Source of the DNA: JANXUC01 sp043782485
Lineage (GTDB): Bacteria; Acidobacteriota; Terriglobia; Terriglobales; Acidobacteriaceae
Direction: 5' to 3'
Assembly: GCA_043782485.1 (NCBI GenBank)
Contig: JAYWAL010000041.1
Span: forward strand, 1 to 64,000
Length of the DNA: 64,000 bases
Under the pieces are notes generated by a model. It did no database searches. It saw only the letters and a list, made by a program, of their open reading frames with translations, and was not told the DNA's origin. This document shows positions 30,006 through 39,311 of this stretch, piece after piece (positions within the stretch are counted from its first letter, which is position 1; each line of letters starts with the position of its first letter). The position numbers and the translations under genes are program-made.

Positions 30006-30638
30006 ATGCCCGACTACCCCAACGTCCGCATCCACCCCACCGCCATCCTCGAACCCGGCGTCACCATTGGCCCCGGCAGCTCCGTCTGGGATTCCGTTCA
30101 CATCCGCCACGGCGCATCCATCGGCGATCAGTGCATCATCGGCGAAAAAACCTACATTGCCTACGATGTCAAAATCGGCCATCGCGTAAAAATCAACGCC
30201 ATGGTCTACATCTGCGCCGCCGTCACTATCGAAGATGGCGTCATGATCAGCGCCGGCACCACTTTCACCAACGACCGTTTCCCCCGCGCCACCACTCCAG
30301 ATCTGAAACAGCTCCGCTCTTCCGATCCCGACGAACACACGCTCCCCACCCTCGTCCGCGCCGGAGCCACCATCGGCGCGCAATGCACCATCGGCAACGG
30401 CCTCAGCATCGGACGCTTCGCCATGATCGGCATGGGCGCGCTCGTCACCAAAAATGTTGGCGACTTCCATCTCGCCATCGGCGTACCAGCCCGCACGATC
30501 GGCTACGTCTGCCGCTGCGGCACGCCCATCGGCAAGGTTGTCGATCTCGAACCGGTCGTTCCACGGATCAGCTGCTCTTGCGGCCTGAACTACGCCCTCA
30601 ACAACGGCGTCATCACCGAGCTCAATCCGCCGAGCTAA
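30006..30638 (+). CDS. Hexapeptide-repeat N-acyltransferase (WbpD/WlbB-like)
   Basis: 210 aa made almost wholly of left-handed beta-helix hexads (IHPTAILEPGVTIGPGSSVW, GASIGDQCIIGEKTYIAYDVKIGHRVKINAMVYI, VRAGATIGAQCTIGNGLSIGRFAMIGMGALVTKNV). A catalytic-type TFTNDRFPRAT loop is present, close to the NDxxPR segment of UDP-2-acetamido-3-amino-glucuronate N-acetyltransferases. The C-terminus has two CxC pairs (VCRCGTPIG, ISCSCGLNY) that may bind zinc. It would acetylate the amino group set by the DegT enzyme upstream. No wbpA-like dehydrogenase is in the window. Confidence 0.87.
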   Translation: MPDYPNVRIHPTAILEPGVTIGPGSSVWDSVHIRHGASIGDQCIIGEKTYIAYDVKIGHRVKINAMVYICAAVTIEDGVMISAGTTFTNDRFPRATTPDLKQLRSSDPDEHTLPTLVRAGATIGAQCTIGNGLSIGRFAMIGMGALVTKNVGDFHLAIGVPARTIGYVCRCGTPIGKVVDLEPVVPRISCSCGLNYALNNGVITELNPPS

Positions 30639-30674
30639 CTGACAACTGAAAGCTGGCAACTGGAAACTGCTCTT

Positions 30675-31997
30675 ATGCCTCAACCCCAAAATTGGGCCGT
30701 CCTGGGCGGCGGAATTCTCGGCATGACCCTGGCTCTTCGCCTTGCGCAACAAGGCCAGAAGGTCATCCTTTACGAGTCGGCCCCGGAACTCGGCGGCCTC
30801 GCCAGCGCTTGGCAGCTCGGCGACATCACCTGGGACCGCCACTACCACGTCACCCTCCTCTCCGACTCCCACAACCGCTCACTCCTCCGCGAACTCAACC
30901 TGGAATACGACCTGCAATGGGTACAAACCAAAACGGGCTTCTACACCGGCGGCCGCATGGTCTCCATGTCCAACAGCCTGGAGTTCCTCAAGTTTCCGCC
31001 CATCAACCTCATCGACAAGGCGCGCCTGGCCCTCACCATCCTCCATGCCTCTCGTATCAACGACTGGCACGCCCTCGAGCAGGTTCCGGTCGAGGAATGG
31101 CTCCGCAAGTGGTCCGGAACTAATACCACCGCCAAAATCTGGCTGCCGCTCCTCCGCGCCAAGCTCGGCGCCAACTACACCAAGGCCAGCGCCGCCTTCA
31201 TCTGGGCCACCATCGCCCGCATGTACGCCGCCCGTCGTTCCGGGCTAAAAAAAGAAATGTTCGGCTACCTTCCCGGAGGCTACGCCCGCATCCTCGCCCG
31301 CATGGAAGATGCCCTGCAAAAGGCTGGCGTCACCATTCGTCTCAACTCCCGCGTCACCGCCATTCGCAAAGCGGAACTGACTATCCAATTTGCCGATGGC
31401 TCCCGCATCACCCCCGATCAAGCCATCTTCACCGGCCCCGCCACCACTGCCGCTAATCTCTGTCTTGATCTAACCCCGGAAGAACAACGCCTCCTCCGCG
31501 GCATCGAATATCAGGGAATCATTTGCGCCTCCCTCCTGCTCAAACGCCCCCTCACGCCGTTCTACGTCACGAACATCACCGACCCCGGCTTGCCCTTCAC
31601 CGCCGTTATTGAGATGACCGCCCTGGTCAACCCCAGCGAGTTCGGAGGTCGCCACCTCGTCTACCTTCCCAAATACGTACCCACTGACGATCCGATGTTC
31701 GAAGCCACAGACGCTGAAATCCAAAACGCGTTCTTCGGAGCGCTCAAGAAAATGCACCCCACCCTCACCGACGACGACCTCCTCACCTTCCAGGTCAGCC
31801 GCGTCCGTCAGGTCTTTGTCATCCCCACCCTCAACTATTCGAAAAATCTTCCGCCCGTCACCACCAGCATCCCCGGTCTCCACATCCTCAACTCCGCTCA
31901 TATAGTGAATGGAACACTCAACGTCAATGATACAGTCCAATTGGCCGAACGCCATATCCCACGCCTTCTCTCGCAGAGCCAAAGCCGAAAGTCTTAA
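30675..31997 (+). CDS. FAD-dependent amine-oxidase / protoporphyrinogen-oxidase-like protein
   Basis: 440 aa. The N-terminal FAD-binding GxGxxG (WAVLGGGILGMTLALRLAQQG) and the acidic ESAPELGGLASAW strand-loop are typical of the NAD(P)/FAD-dependent amine oxidase superfamily. The C-terminal part (VTTSIPGLHILNSAHIVNGTLNVNDTVQLAE) closes the FAD site. Proteins of this kind recur in polysaccharide clusters, where their substrate (sugar or lipid carrier) is not established; the haem enzyme HemG/HemY is not implied. It lies 36 bp after the acyltransferase gene, in the same direction. Confidence 0.8.
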   Translation: MPQPQNWAVLGGGILGMTLALRLAQQGQKVILYESAPELGGLASAWQLGDITWDRHYHVTLLSDSHNRSLLRELNLEYDLQWVQTKTGFYTGGRMVSMSNSLEFLKFPPINLIDKARLALTILHASRINDWHALEQVPVEEWLRKWSGTNTTAKIWLPLLRAKLGANYTKASAAFIWATIARMYAARRSGLKKEMFGYLPGGYARILARMEDALQKAGVTIRLNSRVTAIRKAELTIQFADGSRITPDQAIFTGPATTAANLCLDLTPEEQRLLRGIEYQGIICASLLLKRPLTPFYVTNITDPGLPFTAVIEMTALVNPSEFGGRHLVYLPKYVPTDDPMFEATDAEIQNAFFGALKKMHPTLTDDDLLTFQVSRVRQVFVIPTLNYSKNLPPVTTSIPGLHILNSAHIVNGTLNVNDTVQLAERHIPRLLSQSQSRKS

Positions 31998-32094
31998 ATT
32001 TATGAAACAGCATCAGCGCGTCGCTGAAAGTGCCAGCGTCAAGGGAAGCTTCAGTGGTCAACCAGGCTCGGGCGACTCATCAATCTCAAGCACG

Positions 32095-32221
32095 CACCAA
32101 GCATGAGCGAACAAGCAAGCATGGGCCAACGAGCATCCATGAGCACACAACCAAGCTCCGTATCAGCGCACGGCTTCAGTCGTGCCAAGAGCATTTCTGT
32201 TACATCGCGGCTTTAGCCGCT
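32095..32221. repeat. CAAGCATGAGC-type and TTCAG/CTTTAGCCGC repeats
   Basis: A loose tandem of CAAGCATGAGC-, CAAGCATGGGC- and GAGCATCCATGAGC-like units is followed by the CGTATCAGCGCACGGCTTCA element and GCGGCTTTAGCCGC, a perfect palindrome. It occupies most of the 240-bp gap before the second deacetylase. No gene is seen. Confidence 0.55.
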
Positions 32222-32237
32222 GCAACCAAGGAACAAC

Positions 32238-33194
32238 ATGACCAAGCCCCTAGCCAGCCTCTCCCTAGACCTCGACAACAAATGGTCCTATATGAAGACC
32301 CACGGCGACCCAGGCTGGGAACAATATCCCTCCTACCTTCCCATCATCGTTCCCAGGGTCCTGCAAATTCTTCAAGAAGAATCCCTCACCATCACCTTCT
32401 TCATCGTCGGCATCGACGCCGCCCAACCCGCCAGCCAACCCATCCTCAAGTCCATCGCTGATGCCGGCCATGAAATCGGCAACCACTCCTACAAGCACGA
32501 ACCCTGGCTCCATCTCTATACCGACGCTGAGCTGGAACAGGAGATGACTGCCGCAGAAATCGCTATCCTCCAGGCCACCGGTCAACAAACCATCGGATTC
32601 CGCGGACCCGGTTTCAGCTTCAGCCCACAACTCCTCACCCTCTTAGCCCGCCGCGGCTACCAATATGACGCATCCACCTTTCCCACCTTCCTTGGCCCAC
32701 TCGCGCGCATGTACTATTTCGCGAAAAGCAGCCTCAGCCAGGAACAAAGCTCGCAGCGCAAAGCCCTCTTCGGTTCCGCCAGAGAGGGTTTCCGCCCGCT
32801 CAAGCCCTATCGCTGGCAAACGGACTCTGGCCCATTAACGGAAATCCCAGTCACTACAATGCCGCTAGCCCGGGTCCCCATCCATCTCAGCTATGTGCTC
32901 TATCTGGCCACGTTTTCCCGCGCTGTAGCGTTAGCGTACTGGAACACCGCCCTCGCGCTCTGCCGCCTCACCCGCACGCAACCGTCCTTACTGCTCCACC
33001 CACTCGACTTTCTCGGCCAGGAAGACTGCCCCGAACTAGCCTTCTTTCCAGCCATGCAAACGCCCGCCGCGCCAAAACTGGAAGTGGCCCGCAAGGTTCT
33101 GCAATCGCTTCACCGCCACTTCCAGGTAGTCCCCATGCGCGACCACGCCAAAACGCTCGTCTCCGCCCCAACCCGCCCCATGAGCCAACCCTAG
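32238..33194 (+). CDS. Polysaccharide deacetylase (NodB homology domain)
   Basis: 318 aa. NodB motifs in order: SLSLDLDNKW (first metal Asp pair), TITFFIVGIDAA, GHEIGNHSYKHEPW (metal His residues in HSxxH-like form), GFRGPGFSFSPQ and LLHPLDFLGQED. It should remove N- or O-acetyl groups from a surface glycan. It has no signal peptide, so it may act on lipid-linked intermediates from the cytosolic side, like the deacetylase domain of the 25740 fusion. It is the last rightward gene of the polysaccharide block. Confidence 0.88.
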   Translation: MTKPLASLSLDLDNKWSYMKTHGDPGWEQYPSYLPIIVPRVLQILQEESLTITFFIVGIDAAQPASQPILKSIADAGHEIGNHSYKHEPWLHLYTDAELEQEMTAAEIAILQATGQQTIGFRGPGFSFSPQLLTLLARRGYQYDASTFPTFLGPLARMYYFAKSSLSQEQSSQRKALFGSAREGFRPLKPYRWQTDSGPLTEIPVTTMPLARVPIHLSYVLYLATFSRAVALAYWNTALALCRLTRTQPSLLLHPLDFLGQEDCPELAFFPAMQTPAAPKLEVARKVLQSLHRHFQVVPMRDHAKTLVSAPTRPMSQP

Positions 33195-33484
33195 GGCGTA
33201 TTCCAGAAACGCCTCGTATCAGGACACGGCTTCAGCCGGACCGTCCGGCACCCAACTTCTCGCGGCTTCAGCCGCTGCACGAAGCATGTCCGCTGTTCCG
33301 CCAATCATCGATGGGTCAAGTTCTAGAACTGGCGTTAGAAAGTATCTTGGGTCAGTCACGGCTTGAGCAGCCCGCCCTATGCGTCACTCTGCGATTACGC
33401 ATACCAGAAGCGCCAGACACCAACCGCCTTCACGGCCGGGAAAAAATCAGACTCACACCCGCTTTTGGGCCACCCAGCACTCTG

Positions 33485-33593
33485 GAGAGTGCGTGAGAAC
33501 TCCTTGCAAATGCCAGACACGGTGGCAGCGGGCTTCAGCCCGGTGACGCAGCCCTAAAAAGTAAGGGTCTTTAGCCCCTGCGGTAAGGGTTCG
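33485..33593. repeat. Family B repeat (~110 bp), copy a
   Basis: A composite repeat with the order GAGAGTGCGTGAGAACTCC, ATGCCAGACACGG, a hairpin around GGGCTTCAGCCC, then GGGTCTTTAGCCCC and GGTAAGGG. Near-identical copies lie at 42769-42878 and 47490-47602. The whole 33195-33683 gap consists of this and shorter related pieces; no gene is seen. Confidence 0.7.
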
Positions 33594-33683
33594 ATGTGCT
33601 GCGATAAATGCGAATGGGATGATGGGGTTTTGACCCTGGGGGAAGGCGTCGATCTGTAATGCTCAACCTGTGATGTTCAACCA

Positions 33684-35042
33684 CTACAACCTCACCTCTC
33701 TTCGGCTCCCGCTCATCACCCGTGCCTTCGGTTCACTCACCGCCGGAGCCGTCACCATCGCAGCCAATGTATAAAACCACGCCGCGTTCGCCGCCACCTG
33801 CAAATTGAAATCAAAAAAGCTGTGCACCAGAATCCCAACGCACCCCAGCCACCCAGCCAGAGCTAAACAGCCATTTACACCCAGCTTCCCGCCCTTCAAC
33901 TTCCGCCAAGCCCCTCGAAACAGCACCACCACAAACCAAACCATCACCGCCAACCCGGGCAATCCCATTTCCACCAGAAATTGCATGTAGTCGTTGTGCG
34001 CTTCATTCACAAAAATGTTCGAATAAAAGCTCTGGTACGGAGGGTACGCCGTTGGAAACGTCCCCAACCCCCATCCGAATAGCGGACGGTCTTTCAGCAT
34101 CCGGAGGCAATCCTTCGTCACCGTCAACCGCAGTCCGCCGGAAAGTTCCGTGTGCGCCTCTGTGTGGAACGTCGAAAGCCGGTCCGCCACACTCGAGCCG
34201 CCCACCATCAGCGTCCACAAGGCGCCCAGCGCCAACGCCGCGCCCAGCACCATCGCCACCCGAGGACTCTTCCTAGGAATCGCAACGTAAGCCGCCGCCA
34301 GAGCCAGTTGCACCGCCAGCGCCACCACCCCGCCCCGCGAGCCGCTCAGCACAATCGTACTCGCCATAAATACCGCCGCCACGCCCAGCGCAATCTTCGT
34401 TCCGCGTTCCACTTTGCGACTCAAGCACATCGCCAGCGGAATCGGAAACAGCATTTCCATCAGCCCGGCATAGTGGTTGTGGTTCACATAGGGACCGTAA
34501 ATCCATCCGCCGGAGCGCGGCAGCCGCAGCCAATAAATCCGTCCATTGCTGGAAAGGTCTTGAATCACCGCGAAAAATGCCACCGCAAACCCGAACAGGC
34601 TCATCACCAGACTCAGCCGGGAAAGTTCCTCCGGCCGTCGCAGCACCTGCGTCAGCAGGAAACACAATATGCCAAAACTGGAAAACAACAACATCGAAGT
34701 CCAGGTTGCGTACCAGTAGGAAGTCATTCCCGTCATCAGTTGCAACGCCACCAGCGCAGCGAACGCCAGCATCGGCGCAAACAAGGGATTCCATCGTACC
34801 GCCAGATCGCTGCCCACAAATCCACTACCAACCAACCCAGGCCACAACCAAACCGCCAACAATCCAGCCGCCCCAGCCTCCATCACAAAACCAGACCATG
34901 TCTCCACCGCCCCAAATGCCAAAGGCGCAAACAGCAACAACCCCACGCATCCATACAGCACAATCCAGTCCCGCCGCGGCAACAGGCGCGTTCGCCCCTC
35001 CAAATTCTCCAGTTCCGCAAGCACCTGTGTGGATGTAGCCAT
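33684..35042 (-). CDS. O-antigen ligase / Wzy-type polysaccharide polymerase
   Basis: About 452 aa on the minus strand with roughly eleven TM segments. The first, LFAPLAFGAVETWSG, is the usual opening of acidobacterial O-antigen ligase proteins. The large periplasmic loop contains GGLRLTVTKDCLRMLKDRPLFGWGLGTFP...VNEAHNDYMQFLVEMGLPG: the Wzy_C/WaaL pattern, including the GxGxGxF-like and HND/E-x-x-x motifs with the key His. It should join polysaccharide repeat units, or transfer glycan to a lipid or protein acceptor. It is read with the TPR and Wzc genes in the leftward direction. Confidence 0.85.
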   Translation of the reverse strand: MATSTQVLAELENLEGRTRLLPRRDWIVLYGCVGLLLFAPLAFGAVETWSGFVMEAGAAGLLAVWLWPGLVGSGFVGSDLAVRWNPLFAPMLAFAALVALQLMTGMTSYWYATWTSMLLFSSFGILCFLLTQVLRRPEELSRLSLVMSLFGFAVAFFAVIQDLSSNGRIYWLRLPRSGGWIYGPYVNHNHYAGLMEMLFPIPLAMCLSRKVERGTKIALGVAAVFMASTIVLSGSRGGVVALAVQLALAAAYVAIPRKSPRVAMVLGAALALGALWTLMVGGSSVADRLSTFHTEAHTELSGGLRLTVTKDCLRMLKDRPLFGWGLGTFPTAYPPYQSFYSNIFVNEAHNDYMQFLVEMGLPGLAVMVWFVVVLFRGAWRKLKGGKLGVNGCLALAGWLGCVGILVHSFFDFNLQVAANAAWFYTLAAMVTAPAVSEPKARVMSGSRREVRL

Positions 35043-35324
35043 AAACAATACCCTGAGTCATCCTCGTAAAGGTTTGTCATTGAAAAGATTTGTCATTCTG
35101 AGCCCAGCGATGGTTCCCTACACCCTCAATTCGACACGCAATCTCTTCAACTTTCTTGCCAGAATGCCAAGTCAGAAAGCGAAGCGGCACGAAAGATACC
35201 ACCCTCACTTCAGGAATCCCTCACGCAAGTTGCCAATTCGCAAACCATCAACCCGATTTCATCAATCTGACTTCCGCAATCTGACTTACCGAAGCCCAAT
35301 CATCAAAATCCATACCCAAATCCC

Positions 35325-36548
35325 CTAAATCTCTAGCCGACTCAACTGCACGTCATCCAGCCAAAGATGCCCACGCATCGCATTTCCCGCCGGAATCCTC
35401 ACCATCCTCACACTCACCAGCTTCGCCTCCGGCCCCGTTTCAAAATGCCCACTCACTTCCCGCCAGCTCCCCGGATTCCTCAGCGTCTCCGTAGTCAAAT
35501 ACACCGCCCCGCTCAACTCATCCCGTACCACAAATGCCGGCCCACCTGCCCCTTCCAGTTCGTCTGTCTTGAAGTGCACGCTGAACTGGTATTGCGTCTT
35601 CGGCTGCACCGCCACCTGCTGGAACAGTCCCGTCTCCGCGAATCCAGGCCCCAAAAAATTTACCAGCAACCCATGACCCCTTCCCGAGTCGCTCGTGTCC
35701 AGCGTGATCTTCACGCTACCCTGCTCATAATAGTGCCAGTCGAACCCGGCATTCAGCACATCTTGTTCGAATCTTGGATTGACGATTAGATTCTGGCCCG
35801 GCAGGTATTCCGTCAGCCCGCACAGCGGAGCCATTTCCTGCCAGGCATTTCGTGCTTCTTCCGGAAGCCGCCGCTGCAGCAGGTAGTCCACGTACCTCAG
35901 CCCTGTGCCAGGCAGAAATGATTTCTGCAACCCAATCAGCGCCGCCCAAACCTTCGCCGCCGAGCCTGTATCTCCTTTGGAAACCAGCAGGGAAAGAAAC
36001 GCACCATAAGAGTCGGGATTGGCGGGCACCACCTGATCCAGCAACGCATCCGCGTCCGGCTGCACCCGCCAGACCAGATCCAGCACCGCCGGAGCCGCGA
36101 CCGCATCATTTTCCAGCACCACATGGAATTCCCGCATGGCCGCGTCCCGCTCGCCGCGCAGCAGCAGAAAATTCGCCGCTTCCCACGCTACATCCGGTTT
36201 CCTCGGAGCCGCCAGCACAGCCTGCCGCAGCGCCTCCCCTTGCTTCGCCGAATCCCCCAGCACCTGTTCCAAACGCGCAATATCAAACCAGGCCGCCGCA
36301 TCCCGCGGATTCAACCGCACAGCCGTTTCATATTCGCTCAGCGCTTGCCGCAGATCCCCGTTCGTGACCTGCAAATACCGCCCCAACTCGCTGTGATACG
36401 AAGCATTCCCAGGCGCGAGCCGCGTCGCCCACCGCAAATTCCCAACACTAGGATGCCCAGCCGCAACATCCGCCCCCAAATCCACCAACCCAAACCCCAC
36501 CACCCCCGCCGCCAATCCCAACCCCAAAACCACCCACCCCCGCCCCAC
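35325..36548 (-). CDS. TPR protein with C-terminal carbohydrate-binding-like domain
   Basis: 407 aa from a GTG whose first base is the last base of the wzc-like stop (TAGTG), so they are coupled. An N-terminal hydrophobic segment (residues 3-24) anchors it. TPR-like helices run from ~35 to ~250 (for example LRQALSEYETAVRLNPRDAAAWFDIARLEQ). The last ~150 residues are a beta-rich domain (NLIVNPRFEQDVLNAGFDW, FSVHFKTDEL, HLWLDDVQLSRLEI) with the layout of CBM/discoidin-like jelly rolls. It is likely an envelope scaffold in polysaccharide polymerisation or export. Third-codon choice is strongly G-biased, unlike the upstream wzc gene. Confidence 0.78.
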   Translation of the reverse strand: MGRGWVVLGLGLAAGVVGFGLVDLGADVAAGHPSVGNLRWATRLAPGNASYHSELGRYLQVTNGDLRQALSEYETAVRLNPRDAAAWFDIARLEQVLGDSAKQGEALRQAVLAAPRKPDVAWEAANFLLLRGERDAAMREFHVVLENDAVAAPAVLDLVWRVQPDADALLDQVVPANPDSYGAFLSLLVSKGDTGSAAKVWAALIGLQKSFLPGTGLRYVDYLLQRRLPEEARNAWQEMAPLCGLTEYLPGQNLIVNPRFEQDVLNAGFDWHYYEQGSVKITLDTSDSGRGHGLLVNFLGPGFAETGLFQQVAVQPKTQYQFSVHFKTDELEGAGGPAFVVRDELSGAVYLTTETLRNPGSWREVSGHFETGPEAKLVSVRMVRIPAGNAMRGHLWLDDVQLSRLEI

Positions 36549-38860
36549 TAAATTGCCCCCGAAGTCGGCGCAGTCTCCTCCACCTCATCCCCCCGGTAAT
36601 AAGACCCCCCATACTTAGCCTGATACTCATAATAATAATAATAATCGGGGGAGGCTAGGTCTACTGCGTTTAGTAGGACGCCGCAGACGCGGGCATTGAC
36701 TTGGGTCAGGAGGTCGCGAGCCCGGCGGAGGGCCGTCTTGGTGGTTTGCCCGGAACGGATTACCAGGACTACGGCGTCGGCGCGGGTGGACAGGACTACA
36801 GCATCGGTTACCGAGAGGGTGGGAGGGGTGTCAATGACGATGTGGTCGTACTGCTCGCGGAGCTGGGCGAGCATGGTGCGCATGTTGGCGGAGGCCAGCA
36901 GTTCGGCGGGGTTGGGCGGCGGATTGCCCGAGGGCAGGACCATCAGGTTGGAAAGTTGCGGACTTGGAACAACGGCGGTCTGAATGGTTGCGGTGCCAGT
37001 CAGGACGTTGCTGAGGCCGGTCAGAGGGCCAGTCATGCCCAGCGTTTTGTGGACGCTGGGGCGCCGCATATCGGCATCAATGAGGAGGACGCGGACGCCC
37101 TTCTGGGCGAGGACGACGGCGGTGTTGATGCTGGTCGTGGTTTTGCCTTCCTGGGGCAGAGCGCTGGTGACGAGGATGATTTTCGGGGGCGCGCCGAGAG
37201 AGGACAACAGCAGGGAGGTGCGCAGGGCGCGATAGGCTTCCGCCATCTGGGACTGGGGTTTGGCCGTGGTAATGAGTTCGACCGATTCCTTCGAGGGTGT
37301 CAGGGCCAGACGGCGAGAGCCTTTGCCATCGTCGGCGCGAGTACCCATGGGGATGAGGCCGAGCGAGGGAAGCTGCGAGATGTGCTGTGCTTGTTCTGTG
37401 GTACGAACGGTGTTATCGAGGCTTTCCAGCAAGAACGCGAGTCCGATCCCCGAGGTCAGGGCCAGCGCGAAGGCAAAGGATAGATTGCGGGGGATGTTCG
37501 GTTCCGACGGGGCGGTGGGGACGCGGGCGGTGTTGACGATGCGGAAGATGTTGGAGCGCAAGCCAGCGCTGACACCCGCTTCCTTCATCTTTTCGAGCAA
37601 GCCTTCATAAAGCTGGCGACTGGTGTCCAGGTCGCGCTTCAACATGCTGTATTCGATGGCGCTTTCGTTGAGCTTATTGGCTTGCTGCTTCTGATCCTCA
37701 AAGTCCGCGGAGAGCAGCTTTTCGTGCTGCAATGCGACCTCATACTGATCGCGAACGCCGTTGATGACTTTGGTCGTTTCGTTCTGGATTTCCGTATCGA
37801 GTTGCTTGAGTTGGTTGTTCAGTTCGGCAACTTTGGGATAAGACGGACCCAACTGGGTTGTAGCTTCGGCGATTCTGATGCGCAAATCCGCTTGCTGGCT
37901 GCGGAGGTGGTCCAGTTGGGAGCCACCGGGCGCGGAACTTCCCCCCGCTACGGCCGCGGCGCTGGAGGCATCGCCCGTTTGCAGCTGCCGGTAGGCGGCC
38001 TCTTTCTGCATGCGGTCGCCTTCGGCGGTTGTCAGCTCCCGATTCAGTTCATCCAGCTTACTGGTGATGATGTTGCTCTTCTCGTCCGTGCCCAGGATCT
38101 CGTGTTCTTTCTGGTAGCGGACCAGCTTCTCCTGCGAGGTCTCGACTTTAATTTGCAAATCCACAAGCTGTTTCGACAGCCAGTCGGACGCCTGCATGGT
38201 GGATTCAAATTTGGTTTTGTAATTCTCTTCCTTGTAAGTGGTCATCAAGGCGTTGACGATGGAAGCCGCCAAGGCCTTGTCTGGGCTGGTGTAGTGAATT
38301 TCGATAATTCTGGTGTTCGGCGGGATCACGATGTGAAGTCCCCCGCGGAAGTGAGCGAGCAGCGAAGTGACGCGACCGGAATCGGCGGTGAGCGGATCGG
38401 CAGCGATGCTGCCATGACTTTGGAGAGCGGCTGGCGCTGCTCCATAGTCGGGACGCTTGTCGAGGTTGAGTTCGCGAATGACCTGCAGGGCCAGAGTGTC
38501 GCTCTGCAAGATGCGCGTCTCGGTGTCCATGTCGGTGGGGTCGTAGTAGTCGTTGGGCGCGTTGCCGGTGCCCACGGCCATGGAAACCGGATCGACCTTA
38601 TTGATGGCGATGCTGCCGACGGCGTCGTAAAGCTTGGTCATGCGCAGGCTGGCGATGCCGACGAGGGCGGGAATGATCATGAAGCAGGCCAGTACAACCC
38701 ATTTGCGCTTGTCGAGGACACGAAGGTAGTCACGGAGTGCGGATTCGTGGGCGGTGACAGAGATCGCGGAAAAAGCGCCGGGACGGCCTGGGTCAGAAAA
38801 ACTAGGGCGCACTTCCCGGAGGATGTGGCTGGTGGCCGGGATTATCGGTCCTGAATCCAT
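36548..38860 (-). CDS. Wzc/BY-kinase-type chain-length regulator and tyrosine kinase
   Basis: 770 aa. I chose the ATG at 38860 (GAGGCGCA upstream); a start at 38944 would add a poor 28-residue extension. Order: Wzz domain with TM near residues 60-80 (KRKWVVLACFMIIPALVGI), long coiled coil (~190-430: YQKEHEILGTDEKSNIITSK, LREL-rich), second TM near 480, then the cytosolic kinase with Walker A (SALPQEGKTTTSINTAV), Walker A' (VLLIDADMRRP) and Walker B (IVIDTPPTLSVTD). The tail has a Tyr cluster (DYYYYYEYQAKYGGSYYRG), the autophosphorylated region. It controls length and export of the polysaccharide made by the neighbouring genes. Confidence 0.93.
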   Translation of the reverse strand: MDSGPIIPATSHILREVRPSFSDPGRPGAFSAISVTAHESALRDYLRVLDKRKWVVLACFMIIPALVGIASLRMTKLYDAVGSIAINKVDPVSMAVGTGNAPNDYYDPTDMDTETRILQSDTLALQVIRELNLDKRPDYGAAPAALQSHGSIAADPLTADSGRVTSLLAHFRGGLHIVIPPNTRIIEIHYTSPDKALAASIVNALMTTYKEENYKTKFESTMQASDWLSKQLVDLQIKVETSQEKLVRYQKEHEILGTDEKSNIITSKLDELNRELTTAEGDRMQKEAAYRQLQTGDASSAAAVAGGSSAPGGSQLDHLRSQQADLRIRIAEATTQLGPSYPKVAELNNQLKQLDTEIQNETTKVINGVRDQYEVALQHEKLLSADFEDQKQQANKLNESAIEYSMLKRDLDTSRQLYEGLLEKMKEAGVSAGLRSNIFRIVNTARVPTAPSEPNIPRNLSFAFALALTSGIGLAFLLESLDNTVRTTEQAQHISQLPSLGLIPMGTRADDGKGSRRLALTPSKESVELITTAKPQSQMAEAYRALRTSLLLSSLGAPPKIILVTSALPQEGKTTTSINTAVVLAQKGVRVLLIDADMRRPSVHKTLGMTGPLTGLSNVLTGTATIQTAVVPSPQLSNLMVLPSGNPPPNPAELLASANMRTMLAQLREQYDHIVIDTPPTLSVTDAVVLSTRADAVVLVIRSGQTTKTALRRARDLLTQVNARVCGVLLNAVDLASPDYYYYYEYQAKYGGSYYRGDEVEETAPTSGAI

Positions 38861-38989
38861 TGCGCCTCGCAACTGAAATATGGGGCAGACAGCGCCCAAA
38901 AGCCGGGTTGATCGTTCTTTAATTTTAACACTTTGGGATGGCAAGGGGTTGCGGGGGTACTTCGGAGATCAGCCCCTCTGGGGCTTGCC

Positions 38990-39300
38990 GTGGGGCTGCT
39001 CCTTGCTGGGACGGCCCGCCGGGGGTGGTGGGGTTCGTAGCTTCGCCACGGAATAAAAAAGCCATTCGGATTGTGGAATTACGCCGGCGCGCAGCGCCTG
39101 AAGGCGCGTTTAAATGGCTCTCTTCGGCATGCCTGAAGGCACGCCCTGATACGAAGCTTTTCCAGATCGACCCCTTACCACGGGAGCTGAAGCCCATTCA
39201 TCGCAGAGGATTGATCGCAGCACTGGAGTGCTGCACCACCCAAAAGCTGGTGCGGGAACCACTTTGGAAGCAGCCCGTGAAGACACCTTAAATTGGATCG
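38990..39300. repeat. Family B repeat debris upstream of the wzc gene
   Basis: Short pieces GGCGCGCAGCGCCTGAAGGC, GGCATGCCTGAAGGCACGCC, CGTATCAGGG-like (reverse) and GCACTGGAGTGCTGC hairpins fill the gap between the wzc-like start and the S9 peptidase gene. There is no coding signal. Confidence 0.55.
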
Positions 39301-39311
39301 TTTCGGAATGC

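Noticed and set aside
37682..38854. 390-codon plus-strand frame opposite the wzc-like gene
   Set aside because: The minus strand encodes Walker motifs and a Tyr tail; the shadow translation is Gly/Val/Asp-rich without motifs.
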